Shown here: positions 5,798 through 14,069 of the stretch, in pieces
How positions within the stretch are numbered: the stretch's first letter is position 1
Layout of the letters: each line of letters starts with the position of its first letter
IMG/VR virus record: IMGVR_UViG_3300030106_005509
Coordinates: 1 to 64,000 of that record
From: a virus
DNA length: 64,000 bases
Reading direction: 5' to 3' (one strand)
The notes under the pieces: generated by a model
Told to the model about the DNA's origin: nothing
The model's input: the letters and a program-made list of their open reading frames with translations, nothing else
Database searches by the model: none
Translations under genes and position numbers: made by a program

Positions 5798-7745
5798 TAC
5801 ACTTAAAATATTAGAAGATGCATGGCTGAATCTAGACCAAGACAGCTCGAATATTGTAAATCCATTTGCAATTGAAACTGAAGAAGAGTTTCATATAAAG
5901 TTAACTTGGCTTTTGGCAAATCCAGAATACTTCTCTTTTATATGTAAACACATATTTAATGTAGAAATATTACCCTCGCAAGCTCTTTTCTTGCAAGAAA
6001 TGTGGTATAGAAAATTCCCAATGCTTATCGCTAGTCGTGGTTTTGGTAAGTCTTTCATACTATCTCTATATTCTATGCTTAGGGCTTTGCTAATGCCCGG
6101 AAGAAAGATAGTCATCGTTGGTGCTGCTTTCCGTCAATCTAAAGTTCTTTTTGAGTACATGGACACGATATGGCGAAATGCACCACTCTTAAGAGATATA
6201 GCCGGTGGCAATAGTGGACCGCGTAAAGATGTTGATATGTGCAGAATGATCATAGGCGACAGCACGGTAACATGCTTGCCTCTTGGCGATGGAAGTAAAA
6301 TTCGTGGTCAACGTGCTAATGACATTGTGGCTGATGAATTTGCATCTATACCTCGTGCAATTTTTGAAAACGTTGTAGCAGGTTTTGCTGCTGTATCAGC
6401 TTCACCGATAGAAAATGTCAAACGGATAGCGGCGGAAAAACAAGCTAAATCAAAAGGTATCCAATTAGATGATACTAGAGATGAGATGACCAAGCGCGGA
6501 AACCAGATTATTCTTTCTGGTACTGCTTACTATGACTTCAACCACTTTGCCGAATACTGGAAGAAATGGAAACAAATTATAAACAGTAAGGGCGATAAGA
6601 AGAAATTAGGAGAGGTGTTTGGCGAGGATGGAGTTCCTGATGACTTTGACTGGACTGAATATTCTATCATTAGGGTTCCTTTTGAGCTTTTGCCAGAAGG
6701 GTTCATGGATGCCGGTCAGGTAGCTAGATCTAAGGCCACCGTACACGCTGGTATATACCAAATGGAGTTTGGCGCTTGTTTCTCTAGTGATAGTAATGGC
6801 TTTTTCAAAAGATCGCTTATAGAGGCTTCTCCTGAGAATGAAATAAGCCTGCCTAGCGGTGAAGTTAACTTTCATGCCTCGATAAGAGGAAACCCAAAAG
6901 CTAGGTACGTGTATGGGATTGACCCTGCTTCTGAAGTAGACAACTTTTCGATTGTCGTTATGGAGTTGCACGAAGACCACTCAAGGATTGTTTATTGCTG
7001 GACTACCAACAGGTCTGAGCATAAAGAGAAGATAAAAGCGGGAGTTGTAAGCGAAACAGATTTCTATTCTTACTGTGCTAGAAAGATCAGAGACCTAATG
7101 AAGGTATTCCCTTGCGAGGAGATCGCTCTAGACGCTCAGGGTGGCGGTATAGCGATCATGGAGGCTCTACACGACAAGGATAAGATACAAGAGGGAGAGC
7201 TTCCCATATGGCCTACTATAGACGAGAAAAAAGAAAAAGATACCGATGGTCAAGCAGGACTACACATTGTCGAGCTTATACAGTTTGCTAAAGCGGATTG
7301 GGTTGGAGAGGCTAATCATGGGTTAAGAAAGGATTTTGAGGACAAGGTAGTGCTATTCCCCTACTTTGACTCCGCTACCATAGGTTTAGCTATATCCGAC
7401 GACAAACTAAAAAATAGGCTATATGACACGCTAGAGGATTGTGTGATGGAAATAGAAGAGCTTAAGGATGAACTCTCTATGATTATCATGTCACAGACAA
7501 ATTCTGGCAGAGATAAATGGGACACTCCTGAAGTCAAACTTCCGGGAGGAAGAAAAGACCGACTTAGAAAAGACCGTTACTCATCTTTAATTATGGCTAA
7601 CATGTCTGCAAGAAAGATAAGAAGAACCCCAACGCCACAAGAGTATAACGCCGTTGGCGGGTGGGCTGGAAAAACAGTATCTCAAAGTGGAGATGGTTTT
7701 ATAGGCCCTGCTTGGTTTACAGAAGGAATGAAAGATGTGTATTAA
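5781..7745 (+). CDS. terL: Terminase large subunit
   Basis: The 654-residue packaging motor has an ATPase half with Walker A SRGFGKS (85-91) and Walker B DIVADEF (181-187), and a nuclease half with YGIDPASEVDNFSIVV (378-393, D381), ALDAQGGG (449-456, D451) and a further acidic patch near 593-598. It pumps DNA into the prohead through the portal and cuts the concatemer. The start is a GTG at 5781 inside the upstream gene, with GGAG about ten bases before it; no ATG lies near the start of the conserved part. Length is typical of the large terminases of big phages. Portal follows after a promoter. Confidence 0.93.
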   Translation: MNKSVNTLKILEDAWLNLDQDSSNIVNPFAIETEEEFHIKLTWLLANPEYFSFICKHIFNVEILPSQALFLQEMWYRKFPMLIASRGFGKSFILSLYSMLRALLMPGRKIVIVGAAFRQSKVLFEYMDTIWRNAPLLRDIAGGNSGPRKDVDMCRMIIGDSTVTCLPLGDGSKIRGQRANDIVADEFASIPRAIFENVVAGFAAVSASPIENVKRIAAEKQAKSKGIQLDDTRDEMTKRGNQIILSGTAYYDFNHFAEYWKKWKQIINSKGDKKKLGEVFGEDGVPDDFDWTEYSIIRVPFELLPEGFMDAGQVARSKATVHAGIYQMEFGACFSSDSNGFFKRSLIEASPENEISLPSGEVNFHASIRGNPKARYVYGIDPASEVDNFSIVVMELHEDHSRIVYCWTTNRSEHKEKIKAGVVSETDFYSYCARKIRDLMKVFPCEEIALDAQGGGIAIMEALHDKDKIQEGELPIWPTIDEKKEKDTDGQAGLHIVELIQFAKADWVGEANHGLRKDFEDKVVLFPYFDSATIGLAISDDKLKNRLYDTLEDCVMEIEELKDELSMIIMSQTNSGRDKWDTPEVKLPGGRKDRLRKDRYSSLIMANMSARKIRRTPTPQEYNAVGGWAGKTVSQSGDGFIGPAWFTEGMKDVY

Positions 7746-7747
7746 TT

Positions 7748-7758
7748 TGGTGTATAAT
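7748..7758 (+). promoter_or_regulatory. Late-type promoter 2 (TGGTGTATAAT)
   Basis: The exact 11-base motif lies in the 65-base gap between the large terminase and portal genes, 52 bases before the portal start. There is no -35 hexamer upstream, where the sequence is still terminase coding. A phage sigma resembling T4 gp55 is the likely reader. Confidence 0.7.
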
Positions 7759-7810
7759 CAATTAGATTAATCTTTCAATCATTCCAATTACATTCCAAAC
7801 GAGAAAAATA

Positions 7811-10006
7811 ATGGCAGAAGAAAATCAAGATATGCAAAAAGCACAAGGCTTTGTTACTTGGGCAGACGACTCTGGAAAACAACAAGCTCTAGTTGACACT
7901 TCAGATAACATAGATCACTACGACGGTATACAAAAAACCGTTGGTTATAGGAGAAGATCGTTCTTAGATCTAGAAACCAACCGCTCTGTTAGAGTTGGTT
8001 TTACTAGAGAAGACTATAACAGATTTAGAAGTGAAGAGGCTGTACCCTACAAACAAAAAGAAGCCATCCAGATGTGCATGGCTGCATACGATAAAGTCGG
8101 AATCATTAGGAATGTAATTGATTTGATGTCTGACTTTGCTTCTCAGGGCATAACTCTCGTACACCCAAACAAGAGAATAGAAAAGTTCTACAGGAAGTGG
8201 TTTCAAAAGATCAACGGTAAAGAAAGATCTGAAAGATTCTTAAATACCCTGTATAGATGCGGAAATGTAATTGTTAAAAGAAGAACGGCAAAGATAAGTA
8301 AGAAAGCCGAAAAAGAACTGAGGTCAGCAGCCTCAGATATGAGCATACAAGACTTACTGTTTAACAAGCGCGAAATACCTTGGAAGTTTGACTTTCTAAA
8401 CCCACTGTCAATCGAAGTTGTCGGTAATGAGCTAGCGACTTTTGTTGGTCAACCAAAATACGCTCTTAAGGTATCTAAAGTAATTAGACAGCAGGCAAAG
8501 CGCGGTATTGCAGGCACTGTTCCCTATAATGCAAAGCTCTCAGCTGTGCTTCCTCCAGATATTATAGACGCAATTAAAACCGGCAAAGAGTTAATACCTT
8601 TAGACGAAAACAAAGTCTCTGCATACTTCTACAAGAAAGATGACTGGTTGGTTTGGGCCAATCCTATGATATACGCAATTCTTGACGATATCGTAATGCT
8701 CGAAAAAATGAAGCTCGCAGACATATCCGCACTTGACGGCGCTATATCTAATATAAGACTTTGGAGTCTTGGCGATTTAGATAACAAAATACTACCAACT
8801 AAAAATGCAATCAATAAACTTAGAAATATACTAGCTAGTAATGTAGGTGGCGGAACTATGGACTTAGTATGGGGTCCTGAATTAAAGTTCACCGAGTCTA
8901 GTACACAAGTATATAGATTTTTAGGTAAAGAAAAATATGATCCAGTTCTTACGAATATATATGCAGGTCTCGGCATTCCACCTACACTTACCGGAATGGC
9001 CAGTGGTGGCGGAGGCAGCTTTACTAACAACTTTATTAGCCTTAAAACTCTTGTAGAAAGACTAGAGTATGGGCGCGATGTTTTAGTCTCTTGGTTAAAT
9101 ACCGAGCTTGAGATAGTTAGAAAAGCTATGGGCTTTAGATTACCGGCTACCATTCACTTTGACCAAATGGTTCTTGCTGACGAATCTTCAGAGAAAAACC
9201 TCCTAATACAACTGGCAGACAGAAACATTGTTAGTGCCGAAACAGTTGTTGAAAGATTTGGAGAAATTCCAGAGATCGAAAAAATCAGAATTAAAAGAGA
9301 AGAGCGAGAAAGAAAAGGGGAATCTATGCCTCAAAAAGCTGGCCCTTACCACAATCCGCAACACAAGAACGATATCGAAAAGATTGCTTTGCAAAAAGGA
9401 GATATTGGCGCGGAAGATCTCGGTATAATCCCTTCTGAAGAAACAGGCCCTCATCCGTTCACAAATCCCGAAGATAGAGTTAGTAGGGAGGTTAAAGATG
9501 AAGCCGCTGAGGAAGAGATGAGAAAGCAACAACAAAGAGAGAAAGAATTTGATCCAGTGGGTCGTCCTGAAGATGGGAGACCTAAAAATGCTAAGGATAG
9601 CGTCAAAAGAAAGCAAAAAGAAGTTCTTCCTAGAGAGACTGTGAAATCAGATTTTGTAAACTTACTGCTATGGACTAACAATGCGCAAAAAACAATATCC
9701 GAAATTGTGCATCCTGCCATCCTTGCACATTACAATAAAAAGAACCTCAGAGCGTTAAACAAGCAACAATCTGGAGAGTTAGAATATATAAAATTATGCG
9801 TGCTTTGTAATTTGAAACCTTACGAAGAGATAAATGCAGGTTTAGTTAATGACATTTTGAAAAGTGGATCTGGAGTAAATCAAACTGTAGCGAAAACAAT
9901 TACTTCGCTAAAAAGTGGATTTATTAAAACCAACAAGAGGCCACCTAACATTGATGAAAGAAAACAGATGGGCGCTAATGCCTATGCGTCGTTCCATACT
10001 ACCTAA
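7811..10006 (+). CDS. Portal protein
   Basis: The 731-residue protein follows the large terminase, as portals usually do, and has portal-like features. Helical N-terminal and wing segments lead to NVIDLMSDFASQG (about 100). The central region ends in YAGLGIPPTLTGMASGGGGS (about 382-401), the loop before the long stem helix, and is followed by LEYGRDVLVSWLNTELEIVR (415-434). Residues 480-610 form a highly charged linker rich in Lys, Glu and Pro, and the last 110 residues make a helical clip or C-terminal domain. It would form the dodecameric ring through which DNA enters and leaves. It is large compared with many portals because of the charged C-terminal extension. Homology is judged by motif style and gene order. 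Confidence 0.85.
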   Translation: MAEENQDMQKAQGFVTWADDSGKQQALVDTSDNIDHYDGIQKTVGYRRRSFLDLETNRSVRVGFTREDYNRFRSEEAVPYKQKEAIQMCMAAYDKVGIIRNVIDLMSDFASQGITLVHPNKRIEKFYRKWFQKINGKERSERFLNTLYRCGNVIVKRRTAKISKKAEKELRSAASDMSIQDLLFNKREIPWKFDFLNPLSIEVVGNELATFVGQPKYALKVSKVIRQQAKRGIAGTVPYNAKLSAVLPPDIIDAIKTGKELIPLDENKVSAYFYKKDDWLVWANPMIYAILDDIVMLEKMKLADISALDGAISNIRLWSLGDLDNKILPTKNAINKLRNILASNVGGGTMDLVWGPELKFTESSTQVYRFLGKEKYDPVLTNIYAGLGIPPTLTGMASGGGGSFTNNFISLKTLVERLEYGRDVLVSWLNTELEIVRKAMGFRLPATIHFDQMVLADESSEKNLLIQLADRNIVSAETVVERFGEIPEIEKIRIKREERERKGESMPQKAGPYHNPQHKNDIEKIALQKGDIGAEDLGIIPSEETGPHPFTNPEDRVSREVKDEAAEEEMRKQQQREKEFDPVGRPEDGRPKNAKDSVKRKQKEVLPRETVKSDFVNLLLWTNNAQKTISEIVHPAILAHYNKKNLRALNKQQSGELEYIKLCVLCNLKPYEEINAGLVNDILKSGSGVNQTVAKTITSLKSGFIKTNKRPPNIDERKQMGANAYASFHTT

Positions 10007-10031
10007 TGTTTTTAGCATTTATTTTAAATAA

Positions 10032-10042
10032 TGGTGTATAAT
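10032..10042 (+). promoter_or_regulatory. Late-type promoter 3 (TGGTGTATAAT)
   Basis: The exact motif begins one base after the most upstream in-frame ATG (10031) of the protease gene. It therefore shows that this ATG is not the start. Initiation about six bases after the motif would put the transcript start at the TGAGG ribosome binding site, giving an unusually short leader. Confidence 0.65.
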
Positions 10043-10057
10043 TTTATGAGGTATTAT

Positions 10058-11647
10058 ATGAATATTCCAATATACAAAAAAGAAATCAACGATAATCTTG
10101 GTGAAAAAATATTAGCGAGCAATAGTCTTGCTTACGCTTCACTTGTCAGTGCATATGTACCAAGCGAAGAAGACCAAGAAGACATAAAAAAATTATTAGC
10201 TTCGGATAAAGCTGCTGCTGAAAATAAAGGTCAATTTGATCTTTACTATCTAAAGTCTATTCTTGTTTCTACAGGCTGGAACAAAAACGATGATGTTTTT
10301 GATTCTAACGAAGTTTGGGAAGCTAGGAATAGTCCTGAAGATAAACAATTCAACTTCATGCATAACGAGGCTGATATTATAGGGCATATTACTGGTTCCA
10401 CTGTTGTAGATACAGAAGGTAAGGAGTTAGAAGATCAGAGCATTATGCCTAGTTCTGATTTTGAAATCCGTACCAGTGCTGTTTTATACAATAGCTGGAC
10501 TGATTCAGAAAGAAAAGAGCGAATGCGAAAAATCATAGCTGGAATTGAATCCGGTGAGTGGTTTGTAAGCATGGAAGCTCTTTTCAATAATTTTGATTAT
10601 GCCGTTATATCACCTGATGGAGACAACAAGGTGATTGCAAGAGATGAAGAGTCTGCATTTCTAACTAAACATCTTAGAGCATATGGAGGAGAGGGACAGT
10701 ATGAAGGACACAGGGTAGGTAGACTACTACGGAACATCAATTTTTCTGGCAAGGGCTTGGTGAGTAACCCGGCTAATCCTAGAAGTGTTATCTTAGATGA
10801 TGGCGGTTCTAGAATTTTTTCTTTTGCCGGAGTTAATGAAACAAAATTAATTTCAGAATCAAATATTAAGGAGATATCTGATATGTCCGATAATGTATTA
10901 GAGAATCAAGTCGCAGAGCTAAAGGCAGAATTGGCAACCGCCAAAGAAGCCGCAGAAGCTTTGCGTGCTGAAGTTGCTGGTCAAAAAGATGAGGAATTTC
11001 AGTTAAAAATTGAAGCTTTTGAAGCTACTGTTGCTGAAAAAGACGAAGCTATTGCAGAAACTAAAGAAGCTCTAGAAGCTATTACAGCTAAAGTCACTGA
11101 GCTTGAAGAGGCTATTGCAAGTAAAGATGAAGAATTGGCTGCTGCCAATGAAAAGATTGAAGCCCACGAAGCTGAAAAGAAGGTGCTTGCTCGCAAGTCT
11201 ATGCTTCTTGAAGCTGGTTTAGAAGGCGAAGAAGCTGAAGCTGCTCTTGAAAAGTTTGCTGAAGCAAGTGACGAAATGTTTGGGGAAATCGTTCAGGTTA
11301 TGGCTGCTAGCCCTATGGGTAAAAAGCCAAAGGCTGAAGACAAACCCAAAAAGGATGACGAAGAAAAAGACGAAAAAGAACTTCCTCCTTTCATGAAGAA
11401 GAAGGGCGCTAAACCTATGGACGACAAGTCCAAGAATGCTGGAACGCCCCCTAAGAAGATGATGGCTGAAGAAGAAGCTGAAGAAGTTGAAGCTGATTTT
11501 TCAGAAGAAGTTCTTGAAGAAGTCGAAGTAGAAGCAGAAGCATCACTAACTGACGTTGGTGAAGACGCTGTTTTGGAAACAAGAACGGCTGCTAGCGCGT
11601 GGCTTGAAAGTAACGTTCTTCGTTCAACCGCTAAGGTTCAAGAGTAA
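10058..11647 (+). CDS. Prohead protease fused to scaffold
   Basis: The start at 10058 is chosen because TGAGG (10046-10050) lies seven bases upstream, while the earlier ATG at 10031 falls inside a promoter. The 529-residue product has an N-terminal protease domain. H102 in FMHNEADIIGHI and S171 in EWFVSMEALF are the expected His and Ser of the herpesvirus/HK97-type prohead proteases, and a downstream beta region reads GRLLRNINFSGKGLVSNPA. From about 276 a long alanine- and glutamate-rich coiled coil follows, then a lysine/proline linker and an acidic tail, as in scaffolding proteins. The protease would mature the scaffold and shell after assembly. The fusion is normal in this family, with an internal start for the scaffold alone. 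Confidence 0.85.
   Translation: MNIPIYKKEINDNLGEKILASNSLAYASLVSAYVPSEEDQEDIKKLLASDKAAAENKGQFDLYYLKSILVSTGWNKNDDVFDSNEVWEARNSPEDKQFNFMHNEADIIGHITGSTVVDTEGKELEDQSIMPSSDFEIRTSAVLYNSWTDSERKERMRKIIAGIESGEWFVSMEALFNNFDYAVISPDGDNKVIARDEESAFLTKHLRAYGGEGQYEGHRVGRLLRNINFSGKGLVSNPANPRSVILDDGGSRIFSFAGVNETKLISESNIKEISDMSDNVLENQVAELKAELATAKEAAEALRAEVAGQKDEEFQLKIEAFEATVAEKDEAIAETKEALEAITAKVTELEEAIASKDEELAAANEKIEAHEAEKKVLARKSMLLEAGLEGEEAEAALEKFAEASDEMFGEIVQVMAASPMGKKPKAEDKPKKDDEEKDEKELPPFMKKKGAKPMDDKSKNAGTPPKKMMAEEEAEEVEADFSEEVLEEVEVEAEASLTDVGEDAVLETRTAASAWLESNVLRSTAKVQE
10868..10885 (+). promoter_or_regulatory. Internal ribosome binding site and start for the scaffold
   Basis: Inside the protease-scaffold gene AAGGAG (10868-10873) lies nine bases before ATG (10883-10885). 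The ATG is in frame with the long protein. The site falls exactly at the junction between the folded protease and the coiled-coil part, which is where an independent scaffold start is expected. Confidence 0.7.
10883..11647 (+). CDS. Nested scaffold protein, internal in-frame start
   Basis: A 254-residue product can be made from the internal ATG at 10883, which has a full AAGGAG ribosome binding site. It begins MSDNVLENQVAELKAELATA. It contains a heptad-rich coiled coil for about 110 residues, a short helical hairpin (RKSMLLEAGLEGEEAEAALE), a Lys/Pro/Asp-rich linker, and an acidic tail ending in a more ordered segment that could bind the shell. This matches the lambda C/Nu3 arrangement, where the scaffold is made in excess from within the protease gene. 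Production of the separate protein is inferred from the start signal and domain border. Confidence 0.65.
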   Translation: MSDNVLENQVAELKAELATAKEAAEALRAEVAGQKDEEFQLKIEAFEATVAEKDEAIAETKEALEAITAKVTELEEAIASKDEELAAANEKIEAHEAEKKVLARKSMLLEAGLEGEEAEAALEKFAEASDEMFGEIVQVMAASPMGKKPKAEDKPKKDDEEKDEKELPPFMKKKGAKPMDDKSKNAGTPPKKMMAEEEAEEVEADFSEEVLEEVEVEAEASLTDVGEDAVLETRTAASAWLESNVLRSTAKVQE

Positions 11648-11674
11648 TTTAGTTTTTTAATAGGAGTATATATC

Positions 11675-12187
11675 ATGGCTTTAAAAGCTGATAGACACGA
11701 ACTCGATGTCGATATTTCTTTCTTCTGGAACGCCGCCGCAGCTGAACGTGGTGGGGTTGTAGTTTTAGATGCCGTTGGCTCTGGTGCAGCAATGGACCAA
11801 GCTGGCGCAAAAGTAAAGTATGCCGTAGCAACTAACGCTTTGATTCCCGTTGGTATTCTGTTGAACGATGTTGTCAATCTTGACCTCACTCGTCAACACA
11901 TCAACTGGCATCAAGACGAAGTCCAAAAAGGTGGAAAAGTTTCTATCCTTAAAAAGGGTTACGTTGTGACCAATAAAATTTCTGGTACACCAGCTGCTGG
12001 TGAAGCTGCATTTGTGTGTGATGATACCGCTGGTAACATTGCTACCGATGCTGAAATTACTGATGGTAAGAAGATTATCATTGGTCGCTTCATGTCCAAA
12101 AAAGACGAAGATGACTATGCAAAGGTTGAAATTAATCTTCCAATGCCATTCCAGAATACTGACGACGATACTGTCGGTCTTGAGTAA
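11675..12187 (+). CDS. Head decoration protein (probable)
   Basis: The 170-residue protein sits between scaffold and major capsid genes, the usual place of the decoration or head-stabilisation protein. It has a good TAGGAG site (11661-11666). The sequence is beta-rich with glycine turns (RGGVVVLDAVGSG around 26-38, GKVSILKKGYVV around 87-98) and ends in an acidic tail. Family members of this kind trimerise on the capsid surface and strengthen it after DNA filling. The identification rests on order, size and style, not on a diagnostic motif. Confidence 0.65.
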   Translation: MALKADRHELDVDISFFWNAAAAERGGVVVLDAVGSGAAMDQAGAKVKYAVATNALIPVGILLNDVVNLDLTRQHINWHQDEVQKGGKVSILKKGYVVTNKISGTPAAGEAAFVCDDTAGNIATDAEITDGKKIIIGRFMSKKDEDDYAKVEINLPMPFQNTDDDTVGLE

Positions 12188-12217
12188 TAATCTAACCCTT
12201 AAATGGAGAATAGAATA

Positions 12218-13225
12218 ATGAATAGAATGAATCGACCTGATGATCATTTTATTGAGCTTATTAAGCGCTCCGGCAGTGCTGAAAAGGTAGTTGCCCTTGA
12301 AGCTCAACATGAACTCGCTACCGCACTAGAACAGCCTTTGAGAAAAGGTGTTTTGGTCGGTGACGTTTTAGATGGGATCTTTGAAAGACTCCCAATGGAA
12401 GCTGGAACTTCAGTGGAATTCCCACTGGATCTCTTAGCTCCCGGAACTGAGAACGAACACGTTGCGTATACAAATCCCGGACATGGGCGTATTCCAGAAC
12501 GTGCTGTCGAAGGCGATTACGTCATGGTTCCAACTTATACAGTTGGATCCTCGATTGATTACCTTCTTCGGTATGCTCGCGAAGCTCGCTGGGATGTTGT
12601 TGGTCGCGCAATGCAGGTTCTCGAAGCTGGTTTCGTAAAGAAGATGAACGACGATGGTTGGCACACCCTCTTAGCCGCTGGCGTTGACAGAAACATCTTG
12701 GTTTACGATGGCGATGCCGCTGATGGACAGTTCACAAAGAGACTCATTTCTTTGATGAAAACTGTCATGCGACGTAACGCTGGTGGTAACACTGGATCTT
12801 TGAATCGTGGACGTTTGACTGATCTCTACTTGTCTCCAGAAGCTCTGGAAGACATCCGTAACTGGGGCGTAGATCAAGTTGACGAAATCACACGACGCGA
12901 GATCTATCAAGCAGGCGACGATGCCGCTGCTATCACTCGCATCTTTGGTGTAAATCTGCACGACATGGATGAACTTGGCGAAGGTCAAGAATATCAGAAC
13001 TTCTACAGCAACCAACTTGCTGCCTCACTGAATGGTTCTGACCCTGAACTTGTAGTTGGTATTGATAGAACTGCCAATGACAGTTTCATCATGCCTATTA
13101 AGCAAGATGTCCAGATTTTTGAAGACGACGCACTTCATCGCCAACAGAGAGCTGGTTTTTACGGCTGGGCTGAAGTAGGATTTGCTGTACTTGATAACCG
13201 AAGAATCCTTCTTGGCTCCTTCTAA
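12218..13225 (+). CDS. Major capsid protein, HK97 fold
   Basis: The ATG at 12218 is preferred over the ATG at 12203 because TGGAGA (12204-12209) is then correctly placed eight bases upstream. The 335-residue protein has the usual pattern of HK97-type shells: an N-terminal helical arm, SVEFPLDLLAPGTENEHVAY (E-loop region), a long spine helix (ARWDVVGRAMQVLEAGFVKK), a P-domain sheet, and a C-terminal A-domain ending GFYGWAEVGFAVLDNRRILL. It follows protease-scaffold and decoration genes. Arginine codons are mainly CGN (18 of 26 by my count) while neighbouring genes mainly use AGA, as expected for the most highly expressed gene. A strong terminator follows. No cleavage site can be fixed by eye. 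Confidence 0.88.
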   Translation: MNRMNRPDDHFIELIKRSGSAEKVVALEAQHELATALEQPLRKGVLVGDVLDGIFERLPMEAGTSVEFPLDLLAPGTENEHVAYTNPGHGRIPERAVEGDYVMVPTYTVGSSIDYLLRYAREARWDVVGRAMQVLEAGFVKKMNDDGWHTLLAAGVDRNILVYDGDAADGQFTKRLISLMKTVMRRNAGGNTGSLNRGRLTDLYLSPEALEDIRNWGVDQVDEITRREIYQAGDDAAAITRIFGVNLHDMDELGEGQEYQNFYSNQLAASLNGSDPELVVGIDRTANDSFIMPIKQDVQIFEDDALHRQQRAGFYGWAEVGFAVLDNRRILLGSF

Positions 13226-13248
13226 TCAGTAACGGCTTTCTGTCTAAG

Positions 13249-13282
13249 AACCGCCTCTAAGTTTTTTAGGGGCGGTTTTTTT
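13249..13282 (+). terminator. Rho-independent terminator after the capsid gene
   Basis: AACCGCC (13249-13255) pairs with GGCGGTT (13271-13277), extended inside by CTAA with TTAG, and the stem runs into seven T residues. It closes the head transcription unit, and a late promoter follows six bases later. Confidence 0.9.
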
Positions 13283-13287
13283 GTATA

Positions 13288-13298
13288 TGGTGTATAAT
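13288..13298 (+). promoter_or_regulatory. Late-type promoter 4 (TGGTGTATAAT)
   Basis: The exact motif lies six bases after the capsid terminator and 38 bases before the first gene of the fibre island. The terminator followed at once by a promoter makes a clean transcription-unit border. No -35 box is present. Confidence 0.72.
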
Positions 13299-13336
13299 AA
13301 TATGTATTTTATAGATTTTACTGTGGTTTTAATTAC

Positions 13337-13618
13337 ATGACAAAAAGAACAAAAAGCGAGCTATCAACACAGATAGAGACAGTTTTACCTAACAACTCTG
13401 CCGGACTTATTAGTCCAGCGGATGTAAGAGATTCTTTTACAGATACCGCAGATTCTGTTGTTTTTTGGGACAATTCAGTACCGTCCAGTGCAACAGAAAC
13501 TTGCAGTCCCGGAGAAATGCAATTTGGTGGGACCGCTATAAATGGCACAACAATATATCACCTCTATGTGTGCGTTGCGAGTAACACATGGAGAAGAATG
13601 GAGTTAACCTCCTTTTAG
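13337..13618 (+). CDS. Small virion-associated protein, 93 aa
   Basis: The product starts with a helical stretch (KSELSTQIETVLPNNSAGLI, then SPADVRDSFTDTADSVV) that resembles the N-terminus of the S74 fibre at 23111 (NQAGGITAETLRTTLKHMVDSV). It continues as a short beta domain ending NTWRRMELTSF. The shared N-terminal pattern suggests a virion-attachment element of the type that starts many phage fibres, here with a minimal head. It is first in the fibre operon behind late promoter 4. No enzymatic motif is visible, and the ribosome binding site is weak. Confidence 0.6.
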   Translation: MTKRTKSELSTQIETVLPNNSAGLISPADVRDSFTDTADSVVFWDNSVPSSATETCSPGEMQFGGTAINGTTIYHLYVCVASNTWRRMELTSF

Positions 13619-13632
13619 ATCGGAGATAAAAC

Positions 13633-14037
13633 ATGTCAGCACTTTCAAACTATCTAGAGAACGCCTTAATAAACCATGTATTAAGAAACACTGCTTATAC
13701 CACTCCCGGAACAAGTGTTTACGTGGGCCTTATTAAGTTCTACGAAACTGACAAATTAGAAGCTGGTACACTAACTCAAGAAGCAAGTGGTGGATCTTAT
13801 GCTAGGGTGCAAGTTACTTCTTGGGACGCACCTTCTAATGGAGCTACCCAAAATACTAGTGATGTAACATTCCCAACCTCCTCAGCAGATTGGGGGATGG
13901 TTTCCGGTGTTTTTGTTGCCGACGCTTCAAGCGGTGGTAACGTCTTACTTCACGGATCTTTAACGTCTGCAAGAGATGTAAAGAACGGCGATGTGTTCAA
14001 ATTTAATGCTGGCGATTTAGATATTACATTTGCCTAG
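13633..14037 (+). CDS. Gp80-like minor virion protein
   Basis: The 134-residue protein begins MSALSNYLENALINHVLRNT, a signature of a widespread small phage protein family often annotated as a tail-fibre or structural protein. The family has a helix, then VYVGLIKF, then alternating strands ending VFKFNAGDLDITFA. Its role is thought to be in the virion, usually close to fibre or tail genes. GGAG precedes the start. The family recognition is good; the exact position in the particle is not known. Confidence 0.7.
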   Translation: MSALSNYLENALINHVLRNTAYTTPGTSVYVGLIKFYETDKLEAGTLTQEASGGSYARVQVTSWDAPSNGATQNTSDVTFPTSSADWGMVSGVFVADASSGGNVLLHGSLTSARDVKNGDVFKFNAGDLDITFA

Positions 14038-14069
14038 TAAACTCTAAAACCTCTTGTTAGGGAGTTGCT

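Noticed and set aside
10031-10057. Upstream start of the protease gene at 10031
   Set aside because: The ATG overlaps a late promoter and has no ribosome binding site, while the ATG at 10058 has TGAGG at correct distance.
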